DNA from: JALEFZ01 sp039817415
GTDB lineage: Bacteria; Bacteroidota; Bacteroidia; J057
Assembly (NCBI GenBank): GCA_039817415.1
Contig: JBCBVV010000076.1
Coordinates: 1 to 20,476 of the forward strand
Length of the DNA stretch: 20,476 nucleotides
Direction of reading: 5' to 3'
In this document: positions 14,151 to 20,476 of the stretch, in pieces
Layout of the letters: the number at the start of each line of letters is the position of its first letter
Position numbering within the stretch: the stretch's first letter is position 1
Program-made: the position numbers and the translations under genes
Notes under the pieces: model-generated
What the model saw: the letters and a program-made list of their open reading frames with translations, nothing else
Database searches by the model: none
Told to the model about the DNA's origin: nothing

Positions 14151-15794
14151 TAACTCATCGAGTGTAGCCCGAATTTTTTTGTAAGGAGGCAGTTTCCTTC
14201 CTCTGAATACTTCTTGCCCATTTGCCTCCTTCAACAAAAGGAAAGGGCTTTGTTTAACATTGAACTTTTGGGCCATTTTTCCCTCAAAGCCACCGGGGCT
14301 GTAGATATGACGCCCAATATACAGGCCATACTTTCTAATCAGTTTATCCATCTCTTGCTTGTTTGCCCCAACAAATATCCAAATCAGGCCAAAGGGCTCC
14401 TTTCCATAAGCCTTGTTGAGTTTTCTTAAGGTCAATATTTCCCGAAGGCTTGGGCGATCCCCACTTTTCCAGAAACATATCAAAAGTGGTAGTCCCTGAT
14501 AATGGCTCAATGCATCTTGGAAAACGTTATCTGCCCACTTCTCCTGCCATTGCCGCTGGTTCACAATCTGGTCAGCTGAAGAAAATTGTCTATCCAGTGA
14601 TAATTGTTCGGCCAAATCTCTTCTGATCCGAGATTCTAAGGGAGTAGCTTTCAAAACTGGGTAGGAAGCCCAAAAAGCTTCGTCATATGGGATATTCTTA
14701 AGGGCCTCAGCCCCTGGTTCTCTTCCCCGAATGGCATGCGATACTCCAGACTTCACTTCATTGACCATCCATGAAATATGGTGAAGATGATCCTCTTTGT
14801 CCAATTGCTCCCCATTTTCTCCAGCCCGCCATGAAATTCTTTTGCCCTCATTGATGATGTGACTGAGGTATAGTCGGTCTCCAAACCTTCGGTATCTGCA
14901 GACAAAATGATTATTCCGAATAAGGCGATAGGACTTTTCATATAGACTAGAGGACCAGTGTTCTTCGGACTTAAGTAAGGAGAAGTCCACTACATTAATA
15001 AAAAAGTCAGATGTGATTTGCCATCCATTATACCTGCCATTTACCTGAACCACCACAACAGAGGCGCCTTGATCATAAAGGGTGTCCACAAAAGCGTATC
15101 GCATTTCGTTTGACCAGAAGCCTTCCATGTAGGGAATCTTAAAACTGCTATAATCATGGAGAAGGGTTTGATTCAAGGCTATGGGGAGATGTCGAAAGGA
15201 AGAAAGAGCGGTAAAATCAAGACTTCTCCTCATGTGTGGCACCTTCATCTGGAAAGCAAAGGGCACTTTAGTATATCTTCGTTTGTGCCCATTTGGCTTA
15301 TACAGGTCTACAGCAGCCTCTATTAACCTTCTATATTCTCCCTCCTCTTTACAATAATGCCGATAAAAACTATTCAGAAGATAAGGTTGAGGATCAAAAT
15401 GCGTAGGCAATTGGTCAATTGCTTTTTGAAGGACCGCCTTGGGAGAGAGTCCTAAATGAACGATACTGACAGGATCCAGCACAAAGTCCTTCGGTTGGAG
15501 ATAAATAGTCAGAAAAGAGCTTCCATCCCATTTTAGTTGTTGAGAGGCATACCCTAAACATTGAACATAGATGTAACAACTATCGGCTGGCTGAAAGCTA
15601 ACATTCCATTCAAATTTTCCTTCTCCATTACAAATGACTCCTTTTTTACTCCCAATCATGCCAATGGTGGCATATGAAACGGCTTGTTGGCTATTGGCAT
15701 CCAGGACTTGTCCTCTCATTATTTGGGAATAAGAGGGAAGGAGGAAGGAAAGGAAGAAGACCGTCAACAGGAGTGTTCTCAAAAGCTGCTTCAT
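14145..15794 (-). CDS. CarboxypepD_reg-like surface protein with degenerate TlpA-fold C-terminus
   Basis: An exported protein of about 549 residues. The signal peptide MKQLLRTLLLTVFFLSFLLP ends near SYSQ, and this fixes the start; the frame runs on to in-frame ATGs at 15827 and 15839 and a TTG at 15902, which would bury it. Next comes a carboxypeptidase-regulatory-like beta-sandwich (about 25-110; MRGQVLDANSQQAVSYATIG), then a middle region with SFYRHYCKEEGEYRRLIEAA, typical of Bacteroidota envelope proteins. The last 115 residues are thioredoxin/TlpA-like: LLICFWKSGDRPSLREI aligns with the WCxxC segment, but Asp and Ser replace both cysteines, while the cis-proline region VKQSPFLLL is kept. 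It therefore cannot do dithiol redox chemistry and more likely binds or scaffolds. The role is unknown. Confidence 0.85.
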   Translation of the reverse strand: MKQLLRTLLLTVFFLSFLLPSYSQIMRGQVLDANSQQAVSYATIGMIGSKKGVICNGEGKFEWNVSFQPADSCYIYVQCLGYASQQLKWDGSSFLTIYLQPKDFVLDPVSIVHLGLSPKAVLQKAIDQLPTHFDPQPYLLNSFYRHYCKEEGEYRRLIEAAVDLYKPNGHKRRYTKVPFAFQMKVPHMRRSLDFTALSSFRHLPIALNQTLLHDYSSFKIPYMEGFWSNEMRYAFVDTLYDQGASVVVVQVNGRYNGWQITSDFFINVVDFSLLKSEEHWSSSLYEKSYRLIRNNHFVCRYRRFGDRLYLSHIINEGKRISWRAGENGEQLDKEDHLHHISWMVNEVKSGVSHAIRGREPGAEALKNIPYDEAFWASYPVLKATPLESRIRRDLAEQLSLDRQFSSADQIVNQRQWQEKWADNVFQDALSHYQGLPLLICFWKSGDRPSLREILTLRKLNKAYGKEPFGLIWIFVGANKQEMDKLIRKYGLYIGRHIYSPGGFEGKMAQKFNVKQSPFLLLKEANGQEVFRGRKLPPYKKIRATLDELK

Positions 15795-15907
15795 CCACAT
15801 CGATCGTTGAAAAGGTAAAAAAGCCATAAAAATTTGCATTCCGTTTCCAGTTCTCAAGTCATTACGCCTCAAATAATTAGCTATCATTTGAGAAAAAGCC
15901 AAAATAA

Positions 15908-15935
15908 TGTGGAAAACCTATGGTTTTTATCCACA
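15908..15935. promoter_or_regulatory. Inverted DnaA-box-like pair / operator candidate
   Basis: TGTGGAAAACC (15908-15918) faces GGTTTTTATCCACA (15922-15935) as an imperfect inverted repeat. Its right arm contains TTATCCACA, a strict DnaA box, and its left arm read on the minus strand gives TTTTCCACA, a DnaA-box variant. It lies in the divergent gap, about 70 bp before the LexA-like regulator, so it could be that regulator's own operator or a DnaA-controlled site. Confidence 0.4.
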
Positions 15936-16004
15936 TATACTAAAATTATTACAACCAAAACTAAAATTTTACGATATTGCTATTAGAATTAACAATCAGA
16001 GCAT

Positions 16005-16700
16005 ATGAAAGACAAAGGAAACCTGAGGATAGCGGAAAATTTGAAGCGGTTGCGAAAATTATTGGGATATACTCAAGCGACCTTTGCCGAACAAATCGGA
16101 GCTACTCGTGCCCAGATTGGATCTTATGAAGAAGGAAGAGCCACCCCACCGATAGCTACTCTTCTTGAAATTCAACGTCTTTGTGGCATTAGCCTTGAGC
16201 AGTTGATCCAACATGACCTGAGCTTTTTGACGAAGGATGATTTGCATGCCCGCAATGAAGGCGAATTTTCTCTTCCTGGAAAGACCATCCCGATGATTCC
16301 CCAAAAAGCTGCGGCAGGTTATATGCAGGGCTTCTCTGATCCAGAATATCTAGAAAGCCTCCCACAGGTTTATATACCTAGTTTAAGACAAGGAGAGAAT
16401 CTTGCGTTTGAAATCGAAGGAGATTCTATGTTGCCTCTACCTTCAGGAACGATCATCATTGCTCAAAAGTTGGAGAAAATCTCTGATATCAAAGATGGTC
16501 AAACCTACATTGTTGCCTCTGATGAGCATGGCCTGGTTTACAAAAGGATTTATTTGAAGGATGAGATTGGTGCGGCACCTTACATCCATCTGGTTTCAGA
16601 TAATGAAAGTTATAAGCCTTTTGACCTTCAATTAGCAGAAGTACAGCAGTTATGGAAAGCTGTCATGTTTATTGGAAAAGAATTCCCTAGTCCTAATTAA
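16005..16700 (+). CDS. XRE-family repressor with S24 (LexA-like) autocleavage domain
   Basis: A 231-residue repressor of CI/LexA architecture. Residues about 9-70 are an XRE helix-turn-helix (NLKRLRKLLGYTQATFAEQIGA, then AQIGSYEEGRATPP). Residues about 95-225 are an S24 peptidase-like domain. The Ala-Gly bond expected at the cleavage site is in KAAAGYMQGF (Ala104-Gly105), the nucleophile is Ser141 in EIEGDSMLP and the general-base lysine is Lys180 in GLVYKRIYL. All parts needed for RecA-stimulated self-cleavage are present, so it could respond to DNA damage, though sensing by another signal is possible. It lies 59 bp before a SpoU methyltransferase gene and has an inverted repeat upstream. 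No prophage genes surround it, so a chromosomal regulator is more likely than a phage repressor. Confidence 0.92.
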   Translation: MKDKGNLRIAENLKRLRKLLGYTQATFAEQIGATRAQIGSYEEGRATPPIATLLEIQRLCGISLEQLIQHDLSFLTKDDLHARNEGEFSLPGKTIPMIPQKAAAGYMQGFSDPEYLESLPQVYIPSLRQGENLAFEIEGDSMLPLPSGTIIIAQKLEKISDIKDGQTYIVASDEHGLVYKRIYLKDEIGAAPYIHLVSDNESYKPFDLQLAEVQQLWKAVMFIGKEFPSPN

Positions 16701-16759
16701 TCCCTTCAAGGAATAATTAGGCTCTCCTTGTTTATATTGCATCCAATTGGCAAGGAAAT

Positions 16760-17296
16760 ATGCGCAAGCTAAAATTAGAGGAATTAGGCCGACTCTCCAT
16801 TGAGGCCTTCAAGGAGGAAGAAAAGCTCCCCATTATTGTCGTGCTGGATAATATCCGTTCTATGCACAATGTCGGAGCCGTATTACGCAGTTCCGATGCC
16901 TTTAAGGTAGAAAAAGTCTACATGTGTGGCATCACCCCCTCACCCCCACACAGAGAAATCAGGAAAACAGCTATTGGAGCTGAAGACTCCGTAAACTGGG
17001 AGAAAATAGCAGAAACCCCAAAGCTACTAGAAGAATTAAAAAAGGAAGGCTATACCATACTTGCCATCGAACAAACTGACTCCAGCATTCCGCTATCAGC
17101 CTTTAAGACTAATCCATCAGGGAAATATGCAGTCGTACTTGGCCATGAAGTAAGTGGCGTAAGCGATGAAGCCATTGCCTTAAGTGATCTAGCCCTTGAA
17201 ATCCCTCAGTTCGGAACCAAGCATAGTCTAAATATTTCGGTCGCTACCGGTATTGTTCTGTATAAACTAAGCGTGGAAGGACTCATGGTAGGATAG
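16760..17296 (+). CDS. SpoU/TrmH-family RNA 2'-O-methyltransferase
   Basis: A 178-residue SPOUT-fold enzyme that transfers methyl from S-adenosylmethionine to a ribose 2'-OH in tRNA or rRNA. All three SpoU motifs are present: motif 1 VLDNIRSMHNVGAVLRSSDAF with the catalytic-region Asn and Arg, motif 2 YAVVLGHEVSGVSDEA, and motif 3 LEIPQFGTKHSLNISVATGIVLY, which forms the trefoil knot. It is a short form without the N-terminal RNA-binding extension of RlmB, closer in size to small TrmH-like proteins. The target nucleotide cannot be assigned. It may be co-transcribed with the upstream repressor (59-bp gap) and converges with the DUF393 gene 59 bp downstream. Confidence 0.94.
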   Translation: MRKLKLEELGRLSIEAFKEEEKLPIIVVLDNIRSMHNVGAVLRSSDAFKVEKVYMCGITPSPPHREIRKTAIGAEDSVNWEKIAETPKLLEELKKEGYTILAIEQTDSSIPLSAFKTNPSGKYAVVLGHEVSGVSDEAIALSDLALEIPQFGTKHSLNISVATGIVLYKLSVEGLMVG

Positions 17297-17355
17297 CATA
17301 ACATTTATGGGCATCGTCATAGTTTATCTATCCATTCTCAATCAAATGTTTAGGA

Positions 17356-17748
17356 CTATAGCAAGAAGCGAACTCGCTCCTCAGGTGTAGGAATCCTACA
17401 AGTCTCCTTTTTTCCAAACCATTTGTATCTGTTCCTTGCAATCAAGTTGTATCCCGCATCTCTTATGAATTTAGGTAATAAAATGAGCGGGTAAGCGAGG
17501 AAGAAGGGAAAGGATAATCTCTTGGCAATACGAAGGGCAGCTGTGGATCGATCGTAGAGCTTTCCATTTTCATACAAATAAAGCGTCCCTACATCCTCTA
17601 AGTCAATGTCATGCTCCTTGAGGATTTTTCTTCCAGGCTCATTTTGATTGGCAGTAAAAGAGAAGTAGGCCTCCTTATCAAATCGAAAAATCAAGTCGAC
17701 CGAGGAATTACAGAAGTTACACACACCATCAAAAATCACCACTGCCAT
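17356..17748 (-). CDS. DCC-family (DUF393) thiol-disulfide oxidoreductase-like protein
   Basis: A 130-residue member of the DCC family, recognised by the N-terminal motif VIFDGVCNFCNSSVDLIFRFD, with the CxxC pair at Cys10 and Cys13 and the characteristic DG before it. Later markers are TLYLYENGKLYDRSTAALRI and the C-terminal NRYKWFGKKETCRIPTPEE, which fits the family's usual RYRWFGK...C ending. The fold is thioredoxin-like and a dithiol redox role is presumed, though family members are poorly characterised. One hydrophobic stretch (about 76-90) might associate with the membrane. It lies 84 bp after the NUDIX gene on the same strand, so it may end that short operon. Confidence 0.92.
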   Translation of the reverse strand: MAVVIFDGVCNFCNSSVDLIFRFDKEAYFSFTANQNEPGRKILKEHDIDLEDVGTLYLYENGKLYDRSTAALRIAKRLSFPFFLAYPLILLPKFIRDAGYNLIARNRYKWFGKKETCRIPTPEERVRFLL

Positions 17749-17832
17749 TGCATTTCTTTTACTGTATTAAACGAACAACTTAGACTTCATGTTCCAACAT
17801 CTAAAAAGGGGCAAGGTTTAGAGGAATTAGGC

Positions 17833-18312
17833 TTATTTCAACATCAATCTATTGTGCTGGCGGTAAAAAGCTAGGCTTTCAAAAGCTGATTTCTCGTTAG
17901 AAGGAAGGTTTTCGGCATGACTCGCATCAAGAAATCGAGCTTTCCTGATTTCCTCTTCATCCTGAACAGCGATTTCACCTTCCCAATCATTGGAATAAAA
18001 CTCAACTGTAAAATATTGGATTTCGTCCCCATTAGGATAGCTAACTGATTCTTGTGAAGGCCGCGTACTGAGACCAATAACTTCCAGCGATCTCAATCTC
18101 AATCCACACTCCTCCCTGACTTCGCGTTTGATACACTCTTCAATACTTTCGTTTTCTTCCAGACCGCCAGCAGGAATACACAACTGACCCGTATCCTTTT
18201 TTTCTACAAATAGGACTTCACCCTTTTCATTTTCAATTATGATACGAGCGGCAGGGTGGATAAACTTCCTGTGCCCAATCAATGATCTAAGATGCTGAAT
18301 GTAGCTTTTCAT
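17833..18312 (-). CDS. NUDIX hydrolase
   Basis: A 159-residue NUDIX enzyme that would hydrolyse a nucleoside diphosphate linked to another group. The NUDIX box (GX5EX7REUXEEXGU) is complete: it begins in AGGLEENESIEECIK and ends REVREECGL. It is preceded by ARIIIENEKGEVLFVEKK and PAGG, as usual. Its ATG overlaps the stop of the HTH-phosphatase gene as ATGA, so the two are translationally coupled. The coupling to a KdsC-type phosphatase hints at a sugar-nucleotide or nucleotide housekeeping role, but NUDIX specificity cannot be read from this sequence. Confidence 0.93.
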   Translation of the reverse strand: MKSYIQHLRSLIGHRKFIHPAARIIIENEKGEVLFVEKKDTGQLCIPAGGLEENESIEECIKREVREECGLRLRSLEVIGLSTRPSQESVSYPNGDEIQYFTVEFYSNDWEGEIAVQDEEEIRKARFLDASHAENLPSNEKSAFESLAFYRQHNRLMLK

Positions 18313-19010
18313 AGGTCATAGCCCATTTTTTCCTCTAAAAATTCTCTGACGCATCCTTCCCCTCCTTTTTTAGACAAGATAAAGTCAACCTCTTTTTTTA
18401 CTTTTTCTGCAGCGTCTACAGGGCAAGCTGAAACACCTACTTTTCTTAATAGATTCAAATCGTTGAGATCATCCCCAATAAAGGCAACCTGCTCCAATTT
18501 GATTCCCAACTCTTGGCACCACGATTCTGCCAATTGCAGCTTAGAGCCTTTTCCAGCATGAACACGCTGAATCCCCAAGGCGGCAGCTCTTGCTTTGATC
18601 AATTCCTGTGTAGAAGATGAAGAAATCAAACCAACCTGCAGTTGGTGATGCTTCATGGCCCTTACCAAAGCCATCCCATCCTTCACGTAAAAGCGCTTCA
18701 TTTGATCCCCCTTCTCGGTATAGTACATCCCCCCATCTGTTAAGGTGCCATCCACATCTAGGAGAAGAAGCCTTAGCTTTCTCGAAGAGGCCTTTACAGC
18801 TATCAATTCAAGGTCCTTTTTCAAGAGATCATCAATGGGAAGTTCCAGGGTGTTGGAAATGGTAACCAGGGTATCCATGTCCGGCTCCGCCTTTTCTCTT
18901 TCAAAACGGCGAAGACTCTCCTCATAAATACCCAGCACTTCTGAAAACTCGGCCATGTTCTTGGCACGCTGTTGCCTTATATACCTAAGATTTTTTGCTA
19001 AATAGGACAT
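18309..19010 (-). CDS. Fusion of XRE helix-turn-helix and KdsC-like HAD phosphatase
   Basis: A protein of about 233 residues. The first 70 or so form an XRE-type HTH domain (AKNLRYIRQQRAKNMAEFSE, LRRFEREKAEPDMDTLVTIS). The rest is a HAD subfamily IIIC phosphatase like KdsC: motif I LLLDVDGTLTDGG with Asp85 and Asp87, FYVKDGMALV, the lysine loop HAGKGSKLQ and motif III/IV FIGDDLNDLNLL. The KdsC-type ending KKGGEGCVREFLEEKM is present. KdsC and related enzymes dephosphorylate Kdo-8-P or 9-phosphates of nonulosonic acids. The usual ITGRxS motif II reads LISSSST, keeping a serine but losing Gly-Arg. The frame extends to a GTG at 19052, but the ATG at 19010 fits the HTH start. It overlaps the NUDIX gene by ATGA. 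The domain identities are firm; the combined role is not. Confidence 0.88.
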   Translation of the reverse strand: MSYLAKNLRYIRQQRAKNMAEFSEVLGIYEESLRRFEREKAEPDMDTLVTISNTLELPIDDLLKKDLELIAVKASSRKLRLLLLDVDGTLTDGGMYYTEKGDQMKRFYVKDGMALVRAMKHHQLQVGLISSSSTQELIKARAAALGIQRVHAGKGSKLQLAESWCQELGIKLEQVAFIGDDLNDLNLLRKVGVSACPVDAAEKVKKEVDFILSKKGGEGCVREFLEEKMGYDL

Positions 19011-19173
19011 ATTACTTGTATTCCTGCAAGGATAACGGAGCGTTCTACACACCTAAAAGTACATTCATAAAGGGACATATCAAGGCTTTTTTTCTGCATC
19101 CGAGCACCTATCTTTTACGGCTTTTCCCTAAATTCATCACCTGTTCATTTTGTAAAGCTAAAAAATAAACACG

Positions 19174-20476
19174 ATGAAGAACCTAGCCCTCCTCTTGGCA
19201 TTCGCATTGATATTTGCCTCCCCGATGTTGGGGCAAAAGAAAGGTACTCCCATTAGTCTGGGAAATATCTGGTTGACATATGATTACTATCCAGCCGCTC
19301 CTCAGGGGTTCAAATTCATGAATGACGACAGATATTACTCCGCCATTGAAAAGGGAGTTGGAATCGTCAAATACAGCGTAGAAACTGGAGAAAAGGTAGA
19401 AACTGTAGTCGCTATACCAGGAATCAGCAGTGATTTTTCTTATGAATTCAGCGGCGATGAAAAAGCTTACTTTTCAAAGAGTAATATAGAACCCATTTAC
19501 AGACACTCTACTAGAGAATCTGTTTCGGCGAGCTATTTAGATGGAAAGAATGGCGCTGCCCTTGCAGAAGGGCTATTGGTTAGCAATGCAACATTTTGCC
19601 CAACGGATAACAACAAAATTGCCTTTGTGTACGAAAATAATGTGGTCCTCAGAGAGGTAAGCCCCATGAAAATCACACAGGTAACACAAGGTGGAAATGC
19701 AGGTAAAATCATCCACGGTATGCCTGACTGGGTTTATGAAGAGGAATTTGGATTCGCCGATGCCCTGAAATGGTCACCAAGCGGCAAGTACCTTGCCTTC
19801 TACACGACCGATGAATCAAGGGTTAAAATGTGGAACATGCCTCTCTATCCTGGAGAAAACTACACCATGAGCTATGATTTTAAATATCCAAAAGCAGGAG
19901 AAGATAATTCTATCGTAAGCATTAGCATTTACAATGTAGAAACGGGCAAAACAGTAACTGCGGATGTAGGAACAGAAACCGATCAATACATCCCAAGGAT
20001 CAAATGGAATCAAGATGGTTCACAACTTGCTGTCATGCGCCTAAACCGTCTCCAAAATCAATTGGATGTACTCATGGTAGATCCAGAAACCGGTTCTTCC
20101 CAGACCATCCTGACTGAAAAAAGCGAAACCTATATTGCCGAAGCTACAGACGATAAATGGCATTTTCTAAAAAGCGGAGAAGGCTTCTTATGGCTTAGTG
20201 AAGAGAGCGGATATAAGCACATTTACCACTACGATATGTCTGGAAAGAAGATCGGTGCTATCACCAGTGGGGAATGGGAAGTAGAAAAGCTTCTTGGCGT
20301 AGATGAAGACTCCGAAACGGTCTATTATACATCCACTGAAGTCTCCCCCCTTGAGCGTCATCTGTATAAGGTCAAGCTAAATGGTAAGGGCAAAAAACAA
20401 CTTACTACGGAAGCAGGAACCCATAGCATTACGGCTAGCCCAAACATGACGTATTTCATGGATACCTACAGCAATA
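19174..20476 (+). CDS. Dipeptidyl-peptidase IV family (S9B) serine peptidase, 3' end missing
   Basis: The open frame starts at an ATG with a clear signal peptide (MKNLALLLAFALIFASPMLG, cleavage near Gln) and runs off the window after about 434 codons with no stop. The visible part is the eight-bladed beta-propeller of DPP IV (PF00930 type), with DPDxTYY-like blade patterns such as RYYSAIEKGVG and VKYSVETGEKVE. It contains PDWVYEEEFGFADALKWSP, whose double Glu marks dipeptidyl peptidases by holding the substrate amino terminus. The alpha/beta-hydrolase domain with the catalytic Ser-Asp-His lies beyond the end, so activity cannot be judged here. It would cleave X-Pro or X-Ala dipeptides from periplasmic peptides. 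It is transcribed away from the HTH-phosphatase gene across a 163-bp gap. Confidence 0.93.
   Translation, partial: MKNLALLLAFALIFASPMLGQKKGTPISLGNIWLTYDYYPAAPQGFKFMNDDRYYSAIEKGVGIVKYSVETGEKVETVVAIPGISSDFSYEFSGDEKAYFSKSNIEPIYRHSTRESVSASYLDGKNGAALAEGLLVSNATFCPTDNNKIAFVYENNVVLREVSPMKITQVTQGGNAGKIIHGMPDWVYEEEFGFADALKWSPSGKYLAFYTTDESRVKMWNMPLYPGENYTMSYDFKYPKAGEDNSIVSISIYNVETGKTVTADVGTETDQYIPRIKWNQDGSQLAVMRLNRLQNQLDVLMVDPETGSSQTILTEKSETYIAEATDDKWHFLKSGEGFLWLSEESGYKHIYHYDMSGKKIGAITSGEWEVEKLLGVDEDSETVYYTSTEVSPLERHLYKVKLNGKGKKQLTTEAGTHSITASPNMTYFMDTYSN

Noticed and set aside
15795..15902. Upstream starts of the CarboxypepD_reg-like gene
   Set aside because: Starting upstream would place the signal peptide 36 residues inside the protein; the ATG at 15794 (or 15800) puts it at the N-terminus.
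10478..15935. Replication origin suggested by DnaA boxes
   Set aside because: Only two strict boxes about 5.4 kb apart plus one variant, with no box cluster and no dnaA, dnaN, gidA or rpmH nearby.
16005..16700. Prophage repressor
   Set aside because: The CI/LexA-like architecture fits, but there is no integrase, structural or lysis gene and no attachment repeat in the window.

Overview
This looks like chromosomal DNA of a Bacteroidota bacterium. The best guess, by inference only, is an aerobic Cytophagales/Cyclobacteriaceae-type marine or soil organism. The signs are a TPR-rich hybrid sensor kinase with a periplasmic N-terminus, a CarboxypepD_reg-like outer-surface protein ending in a thioredoxin-like domain, a secreted DPP IV-type peptidase, weak Shine-Dalgarno sequences, and promoter candidates of the Bacteroidota TTTG / TAnnTTTG type. 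Base composition is slightly AT-rich and even. I see no insertion sequence, tRNA, rRNA, CRISPR array or phage gene.

Positions 1-1440 hold the 3' part of an unrecognised probable beta-propeller-like protein on the + strand. Positions 1473-7322 form a nonulosonic (sialic/legionaminic-like) acid locus. A tight minus-strand operon runs NeuB-type synthase > GNAT acetyltransferase > TIM-barrel sugar isomerase/epimerase-like protein > CBS-domain/DegT aminotransferase fusion. A polysialyltransferase-like glycosyltransferase diverges from it on the + strand, and a CMP-nonulosonate cytidylyltransferase (NeuA type) converges on that, the two stop codons sharing bases. Together these would make, activate and transfer an N-acylated nonulosonic acid to a surface glycan. 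No dehydratase, hydrolysing epimerase or UDP/GDP-sugar enzyme for the early steps is present here.

Positions 7399-12955 hold signalling and efflux genes on the minus strand: a 932-aa TPR/histidine kinase/receiver hybrid, a MacA-like membrane fusion protein behind its MacB/LolD-like ATPase (strong terminator, no permease), and a stand-alone response regulator. About 440 bp of AT-rich non-coding DNA follows. Then come a small membrane-anchored repeat protein (+) and a large CarboxypepD_reg/degenerate TlpA-fold protein (-).

Positions 16005-20476 hold an XRE/S24 (LexA-like) regulator and a SpoU RNA methyltransferase (+), then DUF393, NUDIX and an unusual HTH-KdsC-type HAD phosphatase fusion (-), and the 5' part of a DPP IV-family peptidase (+) that runs off the window. 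The KdsC-type phosphatase could serve the nonulosonate pathway or Kdo synthesis; the sequence alone does not decide.

The strongest leads are the nonulosonate locus with its CBS-aminotransferase fusion and unassigned TIM-barrel enzyme, the HTH-phosphatase fusion, the cysteine-less TlpA-like domain, and the paired DnaA-box-like inverted repeat in front of the LexA-like regulator.
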